Numbered from the stretch's first letter, positions 1 to 7,901 are shown. The stretch: 64,000 nucleotides of DNA from an uncultured Hyphomicrobiales bacterium (GCA_903847605.1 CAINED010000014.1:1-64000); one strand, 5' to 3'. Made by a program: numbers and translations. Notes: a model not told the origin generated them from the sequence alone.

Positions 1-28
1 AGCGTCTGATCACGCTCAATAACTCCAT
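1..28 (-). CDS. istA: Putative IstA transposase, first 9 codons only
   Basis: An ATG at 28 (minus strand) opens the frame MELLSVIRR, which then leaves the window. A GGAG motif lies 8 bases upstream. The position, about 110 bases inside the IS21-type end, is where istA starts in this family, and IstA proteins commonly begin with a short hydrophobic-basic stretch like this. Nine residues are too few to prove identity; the call depends mainly on the surrounding terminal repeats. Confidence 0.45.
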
Positions 29-80
29 GCTGATCACTCCGTTCTCTCCCGCTCTCATCGCGGGGAAAAGGTTCCAACAT

Positions 81-134
81 GGGTCAAATCTCGATGGAAA
101 AACCTTGGCTTCCCGGGTCAGTTCTTAGTGGAAA
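81..134. repeat. Two subterminal direct repeats of the IS end
   Basis: Copies at 81-100 and 115-134 share GGGTCA-N2-TCT-N3-TGGAAA, with their starts 34 bases apart. In IS21-family elements such multiple terminal repeats are thought to be transposase-binding sites. Confidence 0.65.
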
Positions 135-140
135 TCAACA

Positions 141-308
141 GTAAGGCCCCAAAGTCATCATCTTCTCGCTACCCAGAAAATGGTAGCGCAAGCGCCAGAA
201 TTTGGATCCGTTGGGATTGACGAGGAGGGCAAGGCCGCCCCCGTCAGTAAGCTTGTAGGGCTTTTCAGCGGGTTTGGCGTTGCGTGCAGCGACAGGAGAA
301 AGGGGCAT
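141..308 (-). pseudogene. Truncated P4-type tyrosine integrase (N-terminal 56 residues)
   Basis: The frame opens at ATG 308 and reads MPLSPVAARNAKPAEKPYKL, then TDGGGLALLVNPNGSKFWRL and a segment ending MTLGPY. This is the amino-terminal arm-binding (DUF4102-type) domain of phage P4-like integrases, which have about 400 residues. The match stops at the IS terminus at 140, and the frame closes two codons later (stop at 135-137). The catalytic domain is missing here; it may lie beyond the IS element, outside the window. The gene lies 160 bases 3' of tRNA-Phe, the usual position for an integrase that uses the tRNA 3' end as its attachment site. Confidence 0.8.
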
Positions 309-345
309 ATGGGTAACACTCAGTGTGGTTTTGGTCGTTACCCAT
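309..345. promoter_or_regulatory. Inverted repeat upstream of the integrase remnant
   Basis: ATGGGTAAC (309-317) and GTTACCCAT (337-345) form a perfect 9-bp inverted repeat with a 19-base spacer, directly upstream of the integrase start codon. It could be an arm-type integrase or excisionase site, or an operator that controlled the integrase. No function can be proven from the sequence. The rest of 346-471 shows no gene; this stretch is AT-richer than its surroundings and would hold the attachment region next to the tRNA. Confidence 0.4.
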
Positions 346-471
346 AAATTTGACCCACCCCATGACGCGATGCAAGGAGACGCGGCGCAACATCGAGTGC
401 CCCGATAAGTCTATAAATCATTGATTTTATTGATGTGATGAGATGCTATGAGACGTGGTGAAAACACCAAA

Positions 472-547
472 TGGTGCCCGGGGGCGGAATCGAACCACCG
501 ACACTGCGATTTTCAGTCGCATGCTCTACCAACTGAGCTACCCGGGC
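472..547 (-). tRNA. tRNA-Phe (anticodon GAA)
   Basis: Read on the minus strand, the sequence folds into a complete 76-base cloverleaf. The acceptor stem is GCCCGGG/CCCGGGC, the anticodon stem is TGCGA/TCGCA, and its loop CTGAAAA contains GAA. The TpsiC arm carries GGTGG-TTCGATT-CCGCC, and the 3' CCA is encoded at 472-474. It lies downstream of infA-maf-yacG on the same strand. Its 3' end faces the integrase remnant, so it is a probable integration site. Confidence 0.97.
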
Positions 548-640
548 GTCTCACGCTACGATGCGGCGCGAAGTGGGCGGTTTATATGGACGGCCGGGGG
601 GAATGTCCAGCCCCATCGCAAGAGCTTTGCGCGCGTTACC

Positions 641-657
641 CGGGAGGGATTCTCCCG
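641..657. terminator. Short hairpin between yacG and tRNA-Phe
   Basis: CGGGAG (641-646) and CTCCCG (652-657) pair around a 5-base loop just after the yacG stop. There is no clear T-run on either side, so a role in termination or in separating yacG from the tRNA is only possible. Confidence 0.3.
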
Positions 658-662
658 TACCT

Positions 663-884
663 TCAGCGCTCTTCGCCCTCGCCTGTGGCCATGCCGTCTT
701 CGTCCTCCTCGGGCCTGACGGGGACGGCGTAGCGCCCGCCAAGCCAGCGGGCGAGATCGACGTCCGCGCAATGCTTCGAGCAGAACGGCCGGTATTTGGT
801 GTCAAACGGTTTCGTGCAGATCGGGCAGCGTGCAACACGCGCTTCCGTCCGCTCCGGTTTGTTGTCGTTCGCAGGCCCGGTCAC
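663..884 (-). CDS. yacG: DNA gyrase inhibitor YacG, zinc-binding
   Basis: The 73-residue protein carries the YacG zinc motif with Cys20, Cys23, Cys35 and Cys39 (CPIC...RPFCSKHC) followed by ADVDLARWLGGRY, the family signature. YacG binds the GyrB subunit and blocks gyrase from binding DNA in studied bacteria. The N-terminal extension and acidic C-terminal tail are ordinary for the family. The gene starts 3 bases after the maf stop, so it is almost certainly co-transcribed with maf and infA. The order infA-maf-yacG-tRNA-Phe is typical of Hyphomicrobiales. Confidence 0.95.
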   Translation of the reverse strand: MTGPANDNKPERTEARVARCPICTKPFDTKYRPFCSKHCADVDLARWLGGRYAVPVRPEEDEDGMATGEGEER

Positions 885-887
885 GCC

Positions 888-1544
888 TCAGATCCTGTCC
901 AGCCAGCCGAGATGGGCCGGATAACCTTCTCCGACCAGCAAGGACATCGCCTCGTGCAGCGGCAATCCCACGACATTCGTATAGGAGCCGATCAGCTTGA
1001 CGACGAAGGCGCCCGCCAGTCCCTGGATCGCATAGCCGCCCGCCTTGCCGCGCCATTCGCCAGACGCGAGGTAGGCTTCCATCTCGTCTGAGGAGAGACG
1101 CTTGAAACGCACGCGCGTCTCGACGAGGCGGCTGCGCTCGCTGCCGCGCGGCGTGATCAGTGTGAGGCCCGTGTGCACGCGATGAGCGCGGCCGGAGAGC
1201 AGGCGCAGGCATTCGCTGGCTTCATCCATCAACTCGCATTTCGGCAGGATGCGGCGTCCGACGCTGACGACCGTATCGGCGGCAATGACGATGGACGTGC
1301 CTGCCAATTCCGGACGCGCCTCCACGATTTTCGCTGCGGCGCGGGCCTTCTCTCGCGCGAGTCGCGCGGCGAGGGTACGCGGCAATTCGCTGCGCTTGGG
1401 CGTCTCGTCGATATCCGCGGGGATCAGTTCGTCAGGTTCGATGCCGATCTGTTGCAGAAGGGCAAGGCGGCGCGGCGAGGCGGAGGCCAGCACAAGCTTG
1501 GGCCGCCAGCCCTGGTCAGCTTTTCGAGAGCGGCCAAACAGCAA
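888..1544 (-). CDS. maf: Maf-family nucleoside triphosphate pyrophosphatase
   Basis: The 218-residue protein contains the Maf P-loop-like signature [10 protein letters not shown] (residues 17-26) and the motif AADTVVSVG (88-96), whose aspartate is the probable catalytic base. Maf proteins hydrolyse non-canonical or modified nucleoside triphosphates to the monophosphate and diphosphate, a housecleaning role, and are linked to septum formation when overproduced. The N-terminal 15 residues before the conserved start are an extension, so the true start may be slightly downstream. It lies between infA and yacG, with short spacings. Confidence 0.93.
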   Translation of the reverse strand: MLFGRSRKADQGWRPKLVLASASPRRLALLQQIGIEPDELIPADIDETPKRSELPRTLAARLAREKARAAAKIVEARPELAGTSIVIAADTVVSVGRRILPKCELMDEASECLRLLSGRAHRVHTGLTLITPRGSERSRLVETRVRFKRLSSDEMEAYLASGEWRGKAGGYAIQGLAGAFVVKLIGSYTNVVGLPLHEAMSLLVGEGYPAHLGWLDRI

Positions 1545-1580
1545 GATTGCGCCTCCCGGCGAAAGGGCTGCGCAGGCAGC

Positions 1581-1799
1581 TTACTTGAAGCGATAGGTGA
1601 TGCGGCCCTTGGTGATGTCGTAGGGCGTCATCTCGACCATGACACGGTCGCCGGTGAGCACGCGGATACGGTTCTTGCGCATCTTGCCGGCGGTGTGAGC
1701 GATAATTTCGTGATCGTTTTCCAGCTTCACACGAAACGTCGCATTGGGAAGGAGTTCCGAGACGACGCCGGGAATTTCAAGCAGTTCTTCTTTCGCCAT
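1581..1799 (-). CDS. infA: Translation initiation factor IF-1
   Basis: The 72-residue protein is full-length IF-1: a single OB-fold beginning [20 protein letters not shown] and ending [10 protein letters not shown]-1 occupies the ribosomal A site during initiation, together with IF-2 and IF-3. The alphaproteobacterial form begins MAKEE, as here. It is the first gene of the infA-maf-yacG-tRNA-Phe group, with 196 bases between it and pssA upstream; that gap should hold its promoter. Confidence 0.98.
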   Translation of the reverse strand: MAKEELLEIPGVVSELLPNATFRVKLENDHEIIAHTAGKMRKNRIRVLTGDRVMVEMTPYDITKGRITYRFK

Positions 1800-1994
1800 A
1801 GGGTTCCTTGGGGCGGTTCGGGCAGTCGGTGCGATGAGGGGAAGGCAGCGAAAAGCCCGCTAAGGCGATCCGACCTTGTTCAGGGCGCGGAAACTAGTCG
1901 AGATTGGGCCGCTTGTGAACTGCGCCACATACGCTTTTCCCGGTCCGATCGCCTGAATGGAAGGAAATATGATCGAATTGAGGAAAAAATTCGC

Positions 1995-2834
1995 TCAGGC
2001 CGGCGTCTCCGGGGGAGTGGCGGCGTCCGGCGCCGCTTTGGCCGCCTGCGCGTCCGCACGGGTCAGAGCTGCGTGCCGACGCACCGCCAGAGGAATCATC
2101 GCCAGGTAAGCGATGCTGGCCACCAGCAGTACTTCCATCGTGAACGTGGCCAGCAGCAGGATTCCGGCGACCGCGCCGAACATGGCCAGAACCAGAAATT
2201 CGCGGGGAATGCGCCCGACCTGCTTGCCTGAAAAATGCGGTATGCGGCTCACCATCAGGAACGCGATCAGCAGGACATAGGCGATTTCATAGGGCACGAA
2301 GGCGCGGCTTTGGGGCAGGCCGACAAAAGAGAGGTGCAGATAGATCGGCAGCATCACGACAATGGCGCCGGCCGGCGAAGGCATGCCCGTGAAGAATTGC
2401 GCGCTCCAGGCCGGCTTGTTCGGCTCGTCGATCATCACGTTGAAACGCGCGAGCCGCAAGGAACAGGCGACCGCATAAACCAGCGCCGCGAGCCAGCCCG
2501 CGCTCTTGATGTCGTGCAGGCTCCAGAAATAAAGCAGCATCGCCGGCGCTACGCCGAAATCGACGAAATCCGCCAGCGAATCCAGTTCCGCCCCGAAACG
2601 CGACGTACTCTTGAGCGCCCGGGCGATGCGGCCGTCGAGGCCGTCGAGAACAGCCGCGGCGATGATGGCGTAAACAGCCCAGTCGAACCGCCCCTCGAAG
2701 GCGAAACGGATCGATGTCAGCCCGAGACACAGCCCGAGCAGGGTGACGAGGTTCGGCAGGATATAGCGCAGCGGAATCCGGACGAAACGGGGGCGGCGCT
2801 TTTCCGGCGGCGGACTGGCGAATGAATCTGTCAC
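1995..2834 (-). CDS. pssA: CDP-diacylglycerol--serine O-phosphatidyltransferase
   Basis: The 279-residue integral membrane protein carries the CDP-alcohol phosphotransferase motif, with D64 and D67 in LDGLDGRIAR followed by G81, D85 and D89 (GAELDSLAD). It joins CDP-diacylglycerol and serine to form phosphatidylserine, the precursor of phosphatidylethanolamine. About eight hydrophobic segments are visible. The Ala/Pro-rich C-terminal tail is typical of alphaproteobacterial PssA. The partner gene psd lies upstream on the same strand, but three genes separate the two, whereas in most relatives they are adjacent. Confidence 0.96.
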   Translation of the reverse strand: MTDSFASPPPEKRRPRFVRIPLRYILPNLVTLLGLCLGLTSIRFAFEGRFDWAVYAIIAAAVLDGLDGRIARALKSTSRFGAELDSLADFVDFGVAPAMLLYFWSLHDIKSAGWLAALVYAVACSLRLARFNVMIDEPNKPAWSAQFFTGMPSPAGAIVVMLPIYLHLSFVGLPQSRAFVPYEIAYVLLIAFLMVSRIPHFSGKQVGRIPREFLVLAMFGAVAGILLLATFTMEVLLVASIAYLAMIPLAVRRHAALTRADAQAAKAAPDAATPPETPA

Positions 2835-2906
2835 GGATCCTCCATACTGGCTTGCGTCAAGATAGAGGAATTCGCTCTTAAGCGCGACTGGGGGTTGAGA
2901 CCGACC

Positions 2907-3209
2907 TCAACGTCCCAACAGTCTACGCCACCGTTCGCGCAGGGTTTTGTAGGCTGCGACACACCAGAGGATGAAGCTGCCGACGGGTTTGCGAAGGAAT
3001 GGAATGTCTTCGGCAAGCAACAGCAGGCCTAGCGGCAGCATTTCCAGGCCCAAAAAAGGCAGGATGAACAGGAAAGAGCCCGCGATGAGCGACGACCCGG
3101 CAAGAAGGCGCAGGGGACGCGCCTGCGGCCTGCGCACCCGGAGCAGGAACCGGTTCAACCACGCTGGAAGTATCTCGGCGAGTGCTTCGTAGGCCTGGTT
3201 GAGTTTCAT
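2907..3209 (-). CDS. Small membrane protein of unknown function
   Basis: This 100-residue protein has an amphipathic N-terminal helix (MKLNQAYEALAEILPAWLNR), a basic stretch, and two close hydrophobic segments (about residues 33-51 and 53-67, then a third near 77-86) rich in Leu, Gly and Pro, ending in a basic tail. I recognise no specific family, although the LPFLGLEMLPLGLLLLAED arrangement resembles small two-helix inner-membrane proteins. It lies between an SDR and pssA on the same strand and may be part of the psd-to-pssA transcription unit. Confidence 0.6.
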   Translation of the reverse strand: MKLNQAYEALAEILPAWLNRFLLRVRRPQARPLRLLAGSSLIAGSFLFILPFLGLEMLPLGLLLLAEDIPFLRKPVGSFILWCVAAYKTLRERWRRLLGR

Positions 3210-3295
3210 TTCATGCGCCTGCCGTTGCCGCTGTTAACGCGGCCATGGCCTACGGCGTTCCGGAGCAGTCGACGCGACAATTGCGCGCCGTCTGG

Positions 3296-4084
3296 CTACC
3301 TGGCGAGAAATCCCTTCACGGCCACAACCTGCGCCATGCCGCTGTCTACGGGCACGATCGCTCCGGTCATGCAGGTGGACATGTCCGACAGAAGAAACAC
3401 GAGCGCCTTGGCGATATCGTCGGGCTCCGCCGGCCGGCGCAAAGGCAGCGCGGAAGATATTTCGTCCCAGAATTCGTTGCCGAAGCGCATGAGGCGCGGT
3501 GTGCGAACGAAACTCGGAGCGACGGCGTTGATGCGCACATTGCGAGGGCCGAATTCATGCGCGGAAGTCTCGACAAGATGATGGAGCGCGGCCTTCGCTG
3601 TTCCGTAGGCCGCCTGTCCGGCAATGCTGAGGTTTCCCGCGATGGAGCCGACGAAAGCCATGGAGCCGCCGCCGCGAGCAGCCAAAGCCTCTCCGCCGAT
3701 CTGTATCGCAAGAAAAGCATGGCGCAGCACGATGTCGAACTGTCGATCCCACGCCTCGTCATCGAGCGCTGTGATCGGGCCAGTGTTCGCCATGCCGACA
3801 ATGTCAACGACGCCGGCGAGCGAACTGCCGAAATGCCTGTGCGCCTCGGCAAAAATGCGCTGCATGTCCTCGCGTTTGGTGACATCGGCAATCGCTGCGA
3901 TGCCGCCCACCTCTTGCGCGATAGCCTCGCCGCGTCCGGTATCGTTATCGACACAAAGCACGCGTGCGCCGAGACTCGCGAGCCCCCGGCATGTCGCGGC
4001 GCCGATGCCCTGGCCAGCGCCGATAACGACATAGCCGCGGCCGTTCATATCCAGCGATTTGAGAATATGACTGGCAGTCATCAA
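3296..4084 (-). CDS. SDR-family NAD(P)-dependent oxidoreductase
   Basis: The 262-residue protein is a classical short-chain dehydrogenase: cofactor motif GAGQGIG at 22-28, acidic D46 after beta-2 (suggesting NAD preference), and the catalytic Ser147, Tyr160 and Lys164 (YGTAK). The usual NNAG motif is replaced by GMANTG. Substrate unknown. It is 19 bases downstream of the luciferase-like monooxygenase on the same strand, so the two probably work together on one oxygenated substrate. The pair sits inside the interval between psd and pssA. Confidence 0.88.
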   Translation of the reverse strand: MMTASHILKSLDMNGRGYVVIGAGQGIGAATCRGLASLGARVLCVDNDTGRGEAIAQEVGGIAAIADVTKREDMQRIFAEAHRHFGSSLAGVVDIVGMANTGPITALDDEAWDRQFDIVLRHAFLAIQIGGEALAARGGGSMAFVGSIAGNLSIAGQAAYGTAKAALHHLVETSAHEFGPRNVRINAVAPSFVRTPRLMRFGNEFWDEISSALPLRRPAEPDDIAKALVFLLSDMSTCMTGAIVPVDSGMAQVVAVKGFLAR

Positions 4085-4103
4085 TCGTCTCCGCGTGAGA
4101 TGC

Positions 4104-5192
4104 TCAAAATGGTTCGTAGCCGCGCAATGCCGGAATGACCTGCTCGCCGAAAAGCCGGATCGAGCGCATCAGGTCGTCTTCGGGCAGATCGGCAAAATTG
4201 TATTCGCCGAGGAAGGTATTGAAGACGCCTTCGTCAGCCAGCGCCCGCAGCTTTTCGGTGACCGTCTTGACCGAACCGATGATGACGAGGTCGTTCTTGA
4301 GGAGATAGTCAGGGTTGAAAATATTCGCCATGATTTCGGCCGCGCCCGGCTCGCCCCGGCCGATGAAACGTGAGGAATGTTCGCGCACGCGGTCTTCGAA
4401 CGTCTCGCCGGGCGCCGGCTCTTTCAGAAAGCCCTCGTAGGCGCGGCTTGCACGCAGGAGGCCTCGTTCGAGAGCGGCGTCGTCGCTTTCATCCACATAG
4501 ATGGGCAGCGAATAGCCGATCTTCGGCTTGTGTTTCCAACCCGCAGCCTTCCAGTCCTCCAGAAATTTACGATAGCGCGGCGCGGCGTCCTTGCGGGGGA
4601 AGACGATGAAATAGCCGGTGTTGACGCCATTCTTCGCGCAGAATTCGAGCGTCTCCGGATCGCGGCTCTGCATCCACACCTGCGGATGCGGCTTTTGCAC
4701 CGGCTGCACGGAAATGCGCGCACTTTTCGTCTTGTGGTTCTCGCCATCGAAGGAGAAGGGCTGCTTCTCGCCATAGGCGGCGCGCATGTAATCGACGAAT
4801 TCAAGCGTGGGCGACTTGCGGAATCCGTAGTCGACTTCGAAGGGCCGGAAGTAGTCGGGGTTGATGCCGGGCACGAGGCCGACTTCCATGCGCCCGCCGA
4901 GCATCTGGTCGACGATGGCGATTTCCTCGACGAGCCGCAGCGGATGATAGAGCGGCACGATATAGCCCATGGGTCCAATGCGCAGCCGCTTCGTGCGCGC
5001 ACCTGCGCCGACGGCATAAAGCGAGGGCGAGGACATCCAGCTTTCGTCCGGCCGGAAATGATGTTCGACGCAAAAGGCGTATTCGAAGCCGACATCGTCG
5101 CAGAGCTGCAATTCGCGCCACAACTGCTCGTAGCGCTGGTGCGGCGTCATCCCCGGCTTGCACCAGATGTGCGAGAAATGCGCGAAATGCAT
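4104..5192 (-). CDS. LLM-class (luciferase-like) flavin-dependent monooxygenase
   Basis: The 362-residue TIM-barrel protein begins MHFAHFSHIWCKPGMTPHQR and has the features of bacterial-luciferase-like FMN oxidoreductases: an early EHHF motif (FCVEHHF), RIGPMGYIVPLYHPLRLVEE at the flavin-binding region, and GRMEVGLVPG. Such enzymes use reduced flavin supplied by a separate reductase to oxygenate aldehydes, ketones, alkanes or sulfonates; the substrate cannot be told here. It is followed directly by the SDR. It starts 38 bases after psd ends, so read-through from psd is likely. Confidence 0.87.
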   Translation of the reverse strand: MHFAHFSHIWCKPGMTPHQRYEQLWRELQLCDDVGFEYAFCVEHHFRPDESWMSSPSLYAVGAGARTKRLRIGPMGYIVPLYHPLRLVEEIAIVDQMLGGRMEVGLVPGINPDYFRPFEVDYGFRKSPTLEFVDYMRAAYGEKQPFSFDGENHKTKSARISVQPVQKPHPQVWMQSRDPETLEFCAKNGVNTGYFIVFPRKDAAPRYRKFLEDWKAAGWKHKPKIGYSLPIYVDESDDAALERGLLRASRAYEGFLKEPAPGETFEDRVREHSSRFIGRGEPGAAEIMANIFNPDYLLKNDLVIIGSVKTVTEKLRALADEGVFNTFLGEYNFADLPEDDLMRSIRLFGEQVIPALRGYEPF

Positions 5193-5230
5193 TCCATCCT
5201 CCCGTTTGTTCTTGTCTTGCTTTTATTAAC

Positions 5231-5926
5231 TCAGCCGCGCCTGAACTGATAGTTTGCACCGGCGCCGAATTCCGCCAGCACTGTCTCGCCGGCAATCGCG
5301 GTCGAATTCAACCCGACTTTGACCCGCGCGCCGGCAGGCAGATAGACATCGACGCGCGATCCAAAACGGATCAGGCCGACGCGTTCGCCCGTCGCCAGAT
5401 TGTTGCCTTCATGCACAAAGCAGACGATGCGCCGGGCGATCAGCCCGGCGATCTGCACCATGCCGACCCGCCCGTGCGGGCTCTCGATCAAAAAGCCGTT
5501 GCGCTCGTTGTCCTCGCTCGCCTTGTCGAGGTCGGCATTGAGGAACAGGCCGGGCTTGTAAGCGATGCGCGCGATGCGCCCGCTCACGGGCATGCGGTTC
5601 ACGTGGCAGTCGAACACCGACATGAACACGCAGATGCGCTCCATCGGTTCTGCGCCGAGGCCCAGTTCCGGCGGCGGCACGGCAGGCCCGAGCAGGCACA
5701 CTATTCCATCGGCCGGCGAAACCACGAGGTTGTCGTCTGCCGGCGTCACACGCACCGGATCGCGGAAGAAATAGATGCACCACACCGTGACGATCGCACC
5801 GATCCAGCCGAGAGGCGACCATAGCCAGAACAGGATCAGGGCGAGCACGGCGAAACCCGCGATGAACGGATAGCCCTCCTTGTGGACGGGCACGATCTGG
5901 CGGCGAATGGAATCGAGGATGCTCAT
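5231..5926 (-). CDS. psd: Phosphatidylserine decarboxylase proenzyme, short type
   Basis: This 231-residue protein is the short (PSD-A) form found in alphaproteobacteria. It has two N-terminal membrane helices (about 20-52), FFRDPVR, the motif [13 protein letters not shown], and the self-cleavage site in RFGSRVD, between Gly189 and Ser190; Ser190 becomes the pyruvoyl cofactor. It converts phosphatidylserine to phosphatidylethanolamine. The length is normal. The product of pssA (1995-2834) is its substrate source. Upstream it is divergent from the FAD oxidoreductase gene, with about 127 bases between the two starts. Confidence 0.95.
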   Translation of the reverse strand: MSILDSIRRQIVPVHKEGYPFIAGFAVLALILFWLWSPLGWIGAIVTVWCIYFFRDPVRVTPADDNLVVSPADGIVCLLGPAVPPPELGLGAEPMERICVFMSVFDCHVNRMPVSGRIARIAYKPGLFLNADLDKASEDNERNGFLIESPHGRVGMVQIAGLIARRIVCFVHEGNNLATGERVGLIRFGSRVDVYLPAGARVKVGLNSTAIAGETVLAEFGAGANYQFRRG

Positions 5927-6053
5927 CGGTCTGATTATCCGGGGGCTGGGAAGCTTCTATTGCCTGCTTTTCGCATGGCGGTGCGGCGAAGTCACGGGTT
6001 CCGAAGCGCGGAAAGCTCAACTATGGTGCCGCCAAATTCGGGAGGAAACGCAA

Positions 6054-7664
6054 ATGGCCGCGGCTCTGGAAAAAACCTATGACGGCATCATCATCGGCGC
6101 GGGCCACCACGGCCTCGTGCTCGGCTCCTATCTGGCGAAGGCCGGACTCGATGTGCTGCTCGTGGACCGGCGGCTGAAATACGGCGGCGGCCTCTGCACC
6201 GAAGAGGCGACGCTGCCGGGCTTCTATCACAACCTGCATTCCATCAATCATTTCCACATCAGCGAGACGCCCTGGTTCAAGGATTTGAACCTCGCCGAGC
6301 GTGTCGACTACATCACGCCGCGCTACGAATTCGGCCAGCCGCATCTCGACGGCACCGCATTGGTCTTCGGCCGCGACCTCGAGGAAACGCTCGCCAATGT
6401 CGCGCGCTTTTCGAAGAAGGATGCTCAGACCTTCCGTGAATGGAATGCAAAGGCGGAAGAAATCACGCGCGACATCTTTCTGCCCGAGCGCTATTCGGAG
6501 CCGTTGCCGCAAGAGGAACGCGAGGCGCTGCTTCGCCGCACGCAGGCCGGGCGCGATTTCCTGGAAATGACATTGCGCCAGCCGCTCGATGTCGTGCAGG
6601 AACTCTTCGAGAACGAACACGTCAAACTGCTCTTCCTGTTCAAGGTGTCGCTCTTTGGCACATGGCTCGTCGACACGATGTCGAAGACAAGCCCGATGGG
6701 CTCCGTCATCCGCGCCTTCGATCTGCAAAGCGGCTACCAGCTTTGCAAGGGCGGCTCGTTCAATCTTGCGCGCGGGCTGATGGAAACCTTTATCGCTGCG
6801 GGCGGGCGCTTTCAGCCGCAGGTCGCCATCGACAAGATCCTCATCGAAGGCGGCAAGGCCACCGGCATCGTGACATCAGATGGCAAGACCGTGCGGGCGC
6901 GCAAGTTCGTGGCATCGACGCTCGACATTCATCAGACGTTTGAAAACATGATCGGACGCAGGCAGTTGCCGAAGGCCTTCTGCGAGAAACTCGACAATTT
7001 CAAATACACGTCATGGAGCCTCTTCGGCCTGCATCTCGCGCTCGACGAAGCGCCGCACATGTCCGCCGCTGCCTTCGATCCGAATGTCAATCGCGCGATG
7101 AAGTGGAGCCTCGGCGCGGAGACGATGGAAGACCTCTTCTCCGCCTTCGCCGATGTGAATGCGGGACGCGCGCCGAAGATCGTGCAATTCGGTTCCGGGC
7201 CGCTCACTGTGCTCGATCCCACGCAGGCGCCTCCCGGCAAACACACGACCTATTGCTGGCATGTCATGCCGCTCGACCCCGATCTCGAAGGCCGGAACTA
7301 CGAGGACTTCAAGGAAGAGTTCGCCGAAAAGATCATCGAGACTTTCGCGCGCTACGCGCCCAACGTCTCCAGCAAGACCATTTTGGGCAAGCATGTCTAT
7401 ACCGGCCGCGAATATGTCGCTGAACTCGTGAACATGCGCGGCGGTGACATTTTTATGGGCGCGTTCAACGCCGAACAAGTGATGTACAATCACTTCGGCT
7501 ATCGCACGCCGATCCCCGGTCTTTACATGGCTGGCTCTGCAGCGCATCCCGGCGGCGCGATCTCCGGCGGCTCCGGCTATATCAGCGCGGGCATCATCGC
7601 ACATGATGTCGGCGCAAAACTCTGGTGGAAGCCGTGGAACGCGCGCGAAGCGCTGTCGGCGTAG
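6054..7664 (+). CDS. FAD-dependent oxidoreductase, phytoene-desaturase/PYROXD2-like
   Basis: The 536-residue protein has an N-terminal dinucleotide-binding fold with GAGHHG at 15-20 and VDRR at 37-40, and a C-terminal FAD-contact region (GLYMAGSAAHPGGAISGGSG). It belongs to the amine-oxidase/carotenoid-desaturase-like superfamily; the closest named relatives I recall are PYROXD2-type proteins, whose substrates are unknown. The frame is open further upstream, but ATG 6054 is chosen because a GGAGG motif lies at 6041-6045 and the conserved fold starts ten residues later. Nothing in the neighbourhood indicates carotenoid synthesis. It is a single-gene unit divergent from psd. Confidence 0.88.
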   Translation: MAAALEKTYDGIIIGAGHHGLVLGSYLAKAGLDVLLVDRRLKYGGGLCTEEATLPGFYHNLHSINHFHISETPWFKDLNLAERVDYITPRYEFGQPHLDGTALVFGRDLEETLANVARFSKKDAQTFREWNAKAEEITRDIFLPERYSEPLPQEEREALLRRTQAGRDFLEMTLRQPLDVVQELFENEHVKLLFLFKVSLFGTWLVDTMSKTSPMGSVIRAFDLQSGYQLCKGGSFNLARGLMETFIAAGGRFQPQVAIDKILIEGGKATGIVTSDGKTVRARKFVASTLDIHQTFENMIGRRQLPKAFCEKLDNFKYTSWSLFGLHLALDEAPHMSAAAFDPNVNRAMKWSLGAETMEDLFSAFADVNAGRAPKIVQFGSGPLTVLDPTQAPPGKHTTYCWHVMPLDPDLEGRNYEDFKEEFAEKIIETFARYAPNVSSKTILGKHVYTGREYVAELVNMRGGDIFMGAFNAEQVMYNHFGYRTPIPGLYMAGSAAHPGGAISGGSGYISAGIIAHDVGAKLWWKPWNAREALSA

Positions 7665-7681
7665 GATCAAGCTAGACTTGC

Positions 7682-7721
7682 GCTGTGATCCCGCACGCCG
7701 AAGGCGATCCGGGATCACAGC
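7682..7721. repeat. Intergenic hairpin repeat, family B copy 1
   Basis: GCTGTGATCCCG (7682-7693) pairs perfectly with CGGGATCACAGC (7710-7721), and the inner CGCC/GGCG extends the stem around GAA. The core recurs at 43,109-43,136 and a variant at 12,713-12,750. It follows the FAD oxidoreductase gene and may act as a terminator. Confidence 0.75.
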
Positions 7722-7740
7722 GTGGAATTGCGATGACTTA

Positions 7741-7788
7741 GAGCATCGGGCGAAAAAGTGGGTCCGGTTTTTCGCTGAACCGATGCTC
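7741..7788. repeat. REP-like palindrome, family C
   Basis: GAGCATCGG (7741-7749) and CCGATGCTC (7780-7788) form the outer stem, and GCGAAAAA / TTTTTCGC form the inner arms. Palindromes of this design are common between genes in Hyphomicrobiales genomes. No other copy was seen in this window. Confidence 0.7.
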
Positions 7789-7802
7789 TCATTTATTGAA
7801 TC

Positions 7803-7850
7803 GATCAGCTTTTGGGCGATCAAATGATTTCATTTGATCGCCCGCTGATC
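7803..7850. repeat. Long perfect hairpin
   Basis: A 14-bp perfect stem (7814-7827 with 7830-7843, two-base loop) is flanked by a further 7-bp pair, GATCAGC (7803-7809) and GCTGATC (7844-7850), separated by TTTT on one side. It sits between the convergent 3' ends of the FAD oxidoreductase and cimA and could terminate both transcripts. Confidence 0.7.
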
Positions 7851-7855
7851 TAGCG

Positions 7856-7889
7856 ATCCCGGATAAAATGCTTTGCATTTTTCCGGGAT
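7856..7889. repeat. 34-base palindromic repeat, family A copy 1
   Basis: ATCCCGG (7856-7862) and CCGGGAT (7883-7889) flank an inner AAAATGC/GCATTTT pair. A second copy of the same length and layout lies at 12,771-12,804, next to the 3' end of creA. Confidence 0.75.
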
Positions 7890-7901
7890 GACAACGGCTC
7901 T

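Larger units (their letters stand above)
1..140 (-). mobile_element. Terminal part of an IS21-family insertion sequence
   Basis: The end at position 140 reads, on the minus strand, TGTTGATTTCCACTAAGAAC, the TG-starting terminus typical of IS21-family elements. Two imperfect direct copies of GGGTCA-N2-TCT-N3-TGGAAA (plus-strand 81-100 and 115-134) match the multiple terminal repeats of this family. Inside this end, a short reading frame starting at 28 and leaving the window looks like the start of istA. The element interrupts the integrase gene that lies at 141-308. Only one end is visible, so I cannot tell whether the element is complete. The identification rests on recognising the terminus and repeat pattern; no search was possible. 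Confidence 0.7.

Noticed and set aside
1-140. Treating the left edge as part of a phage.
   Set aside because: Only an insertion-sequence end and an integrase remnant are visible; no phage structural or lysis genes are in the window.
7682-7889. Possible CRISPR array, because several repeats occur together.
   Set aside because: Repeats differ from one another, spacers are irregular, and no cas gene lies nearby.
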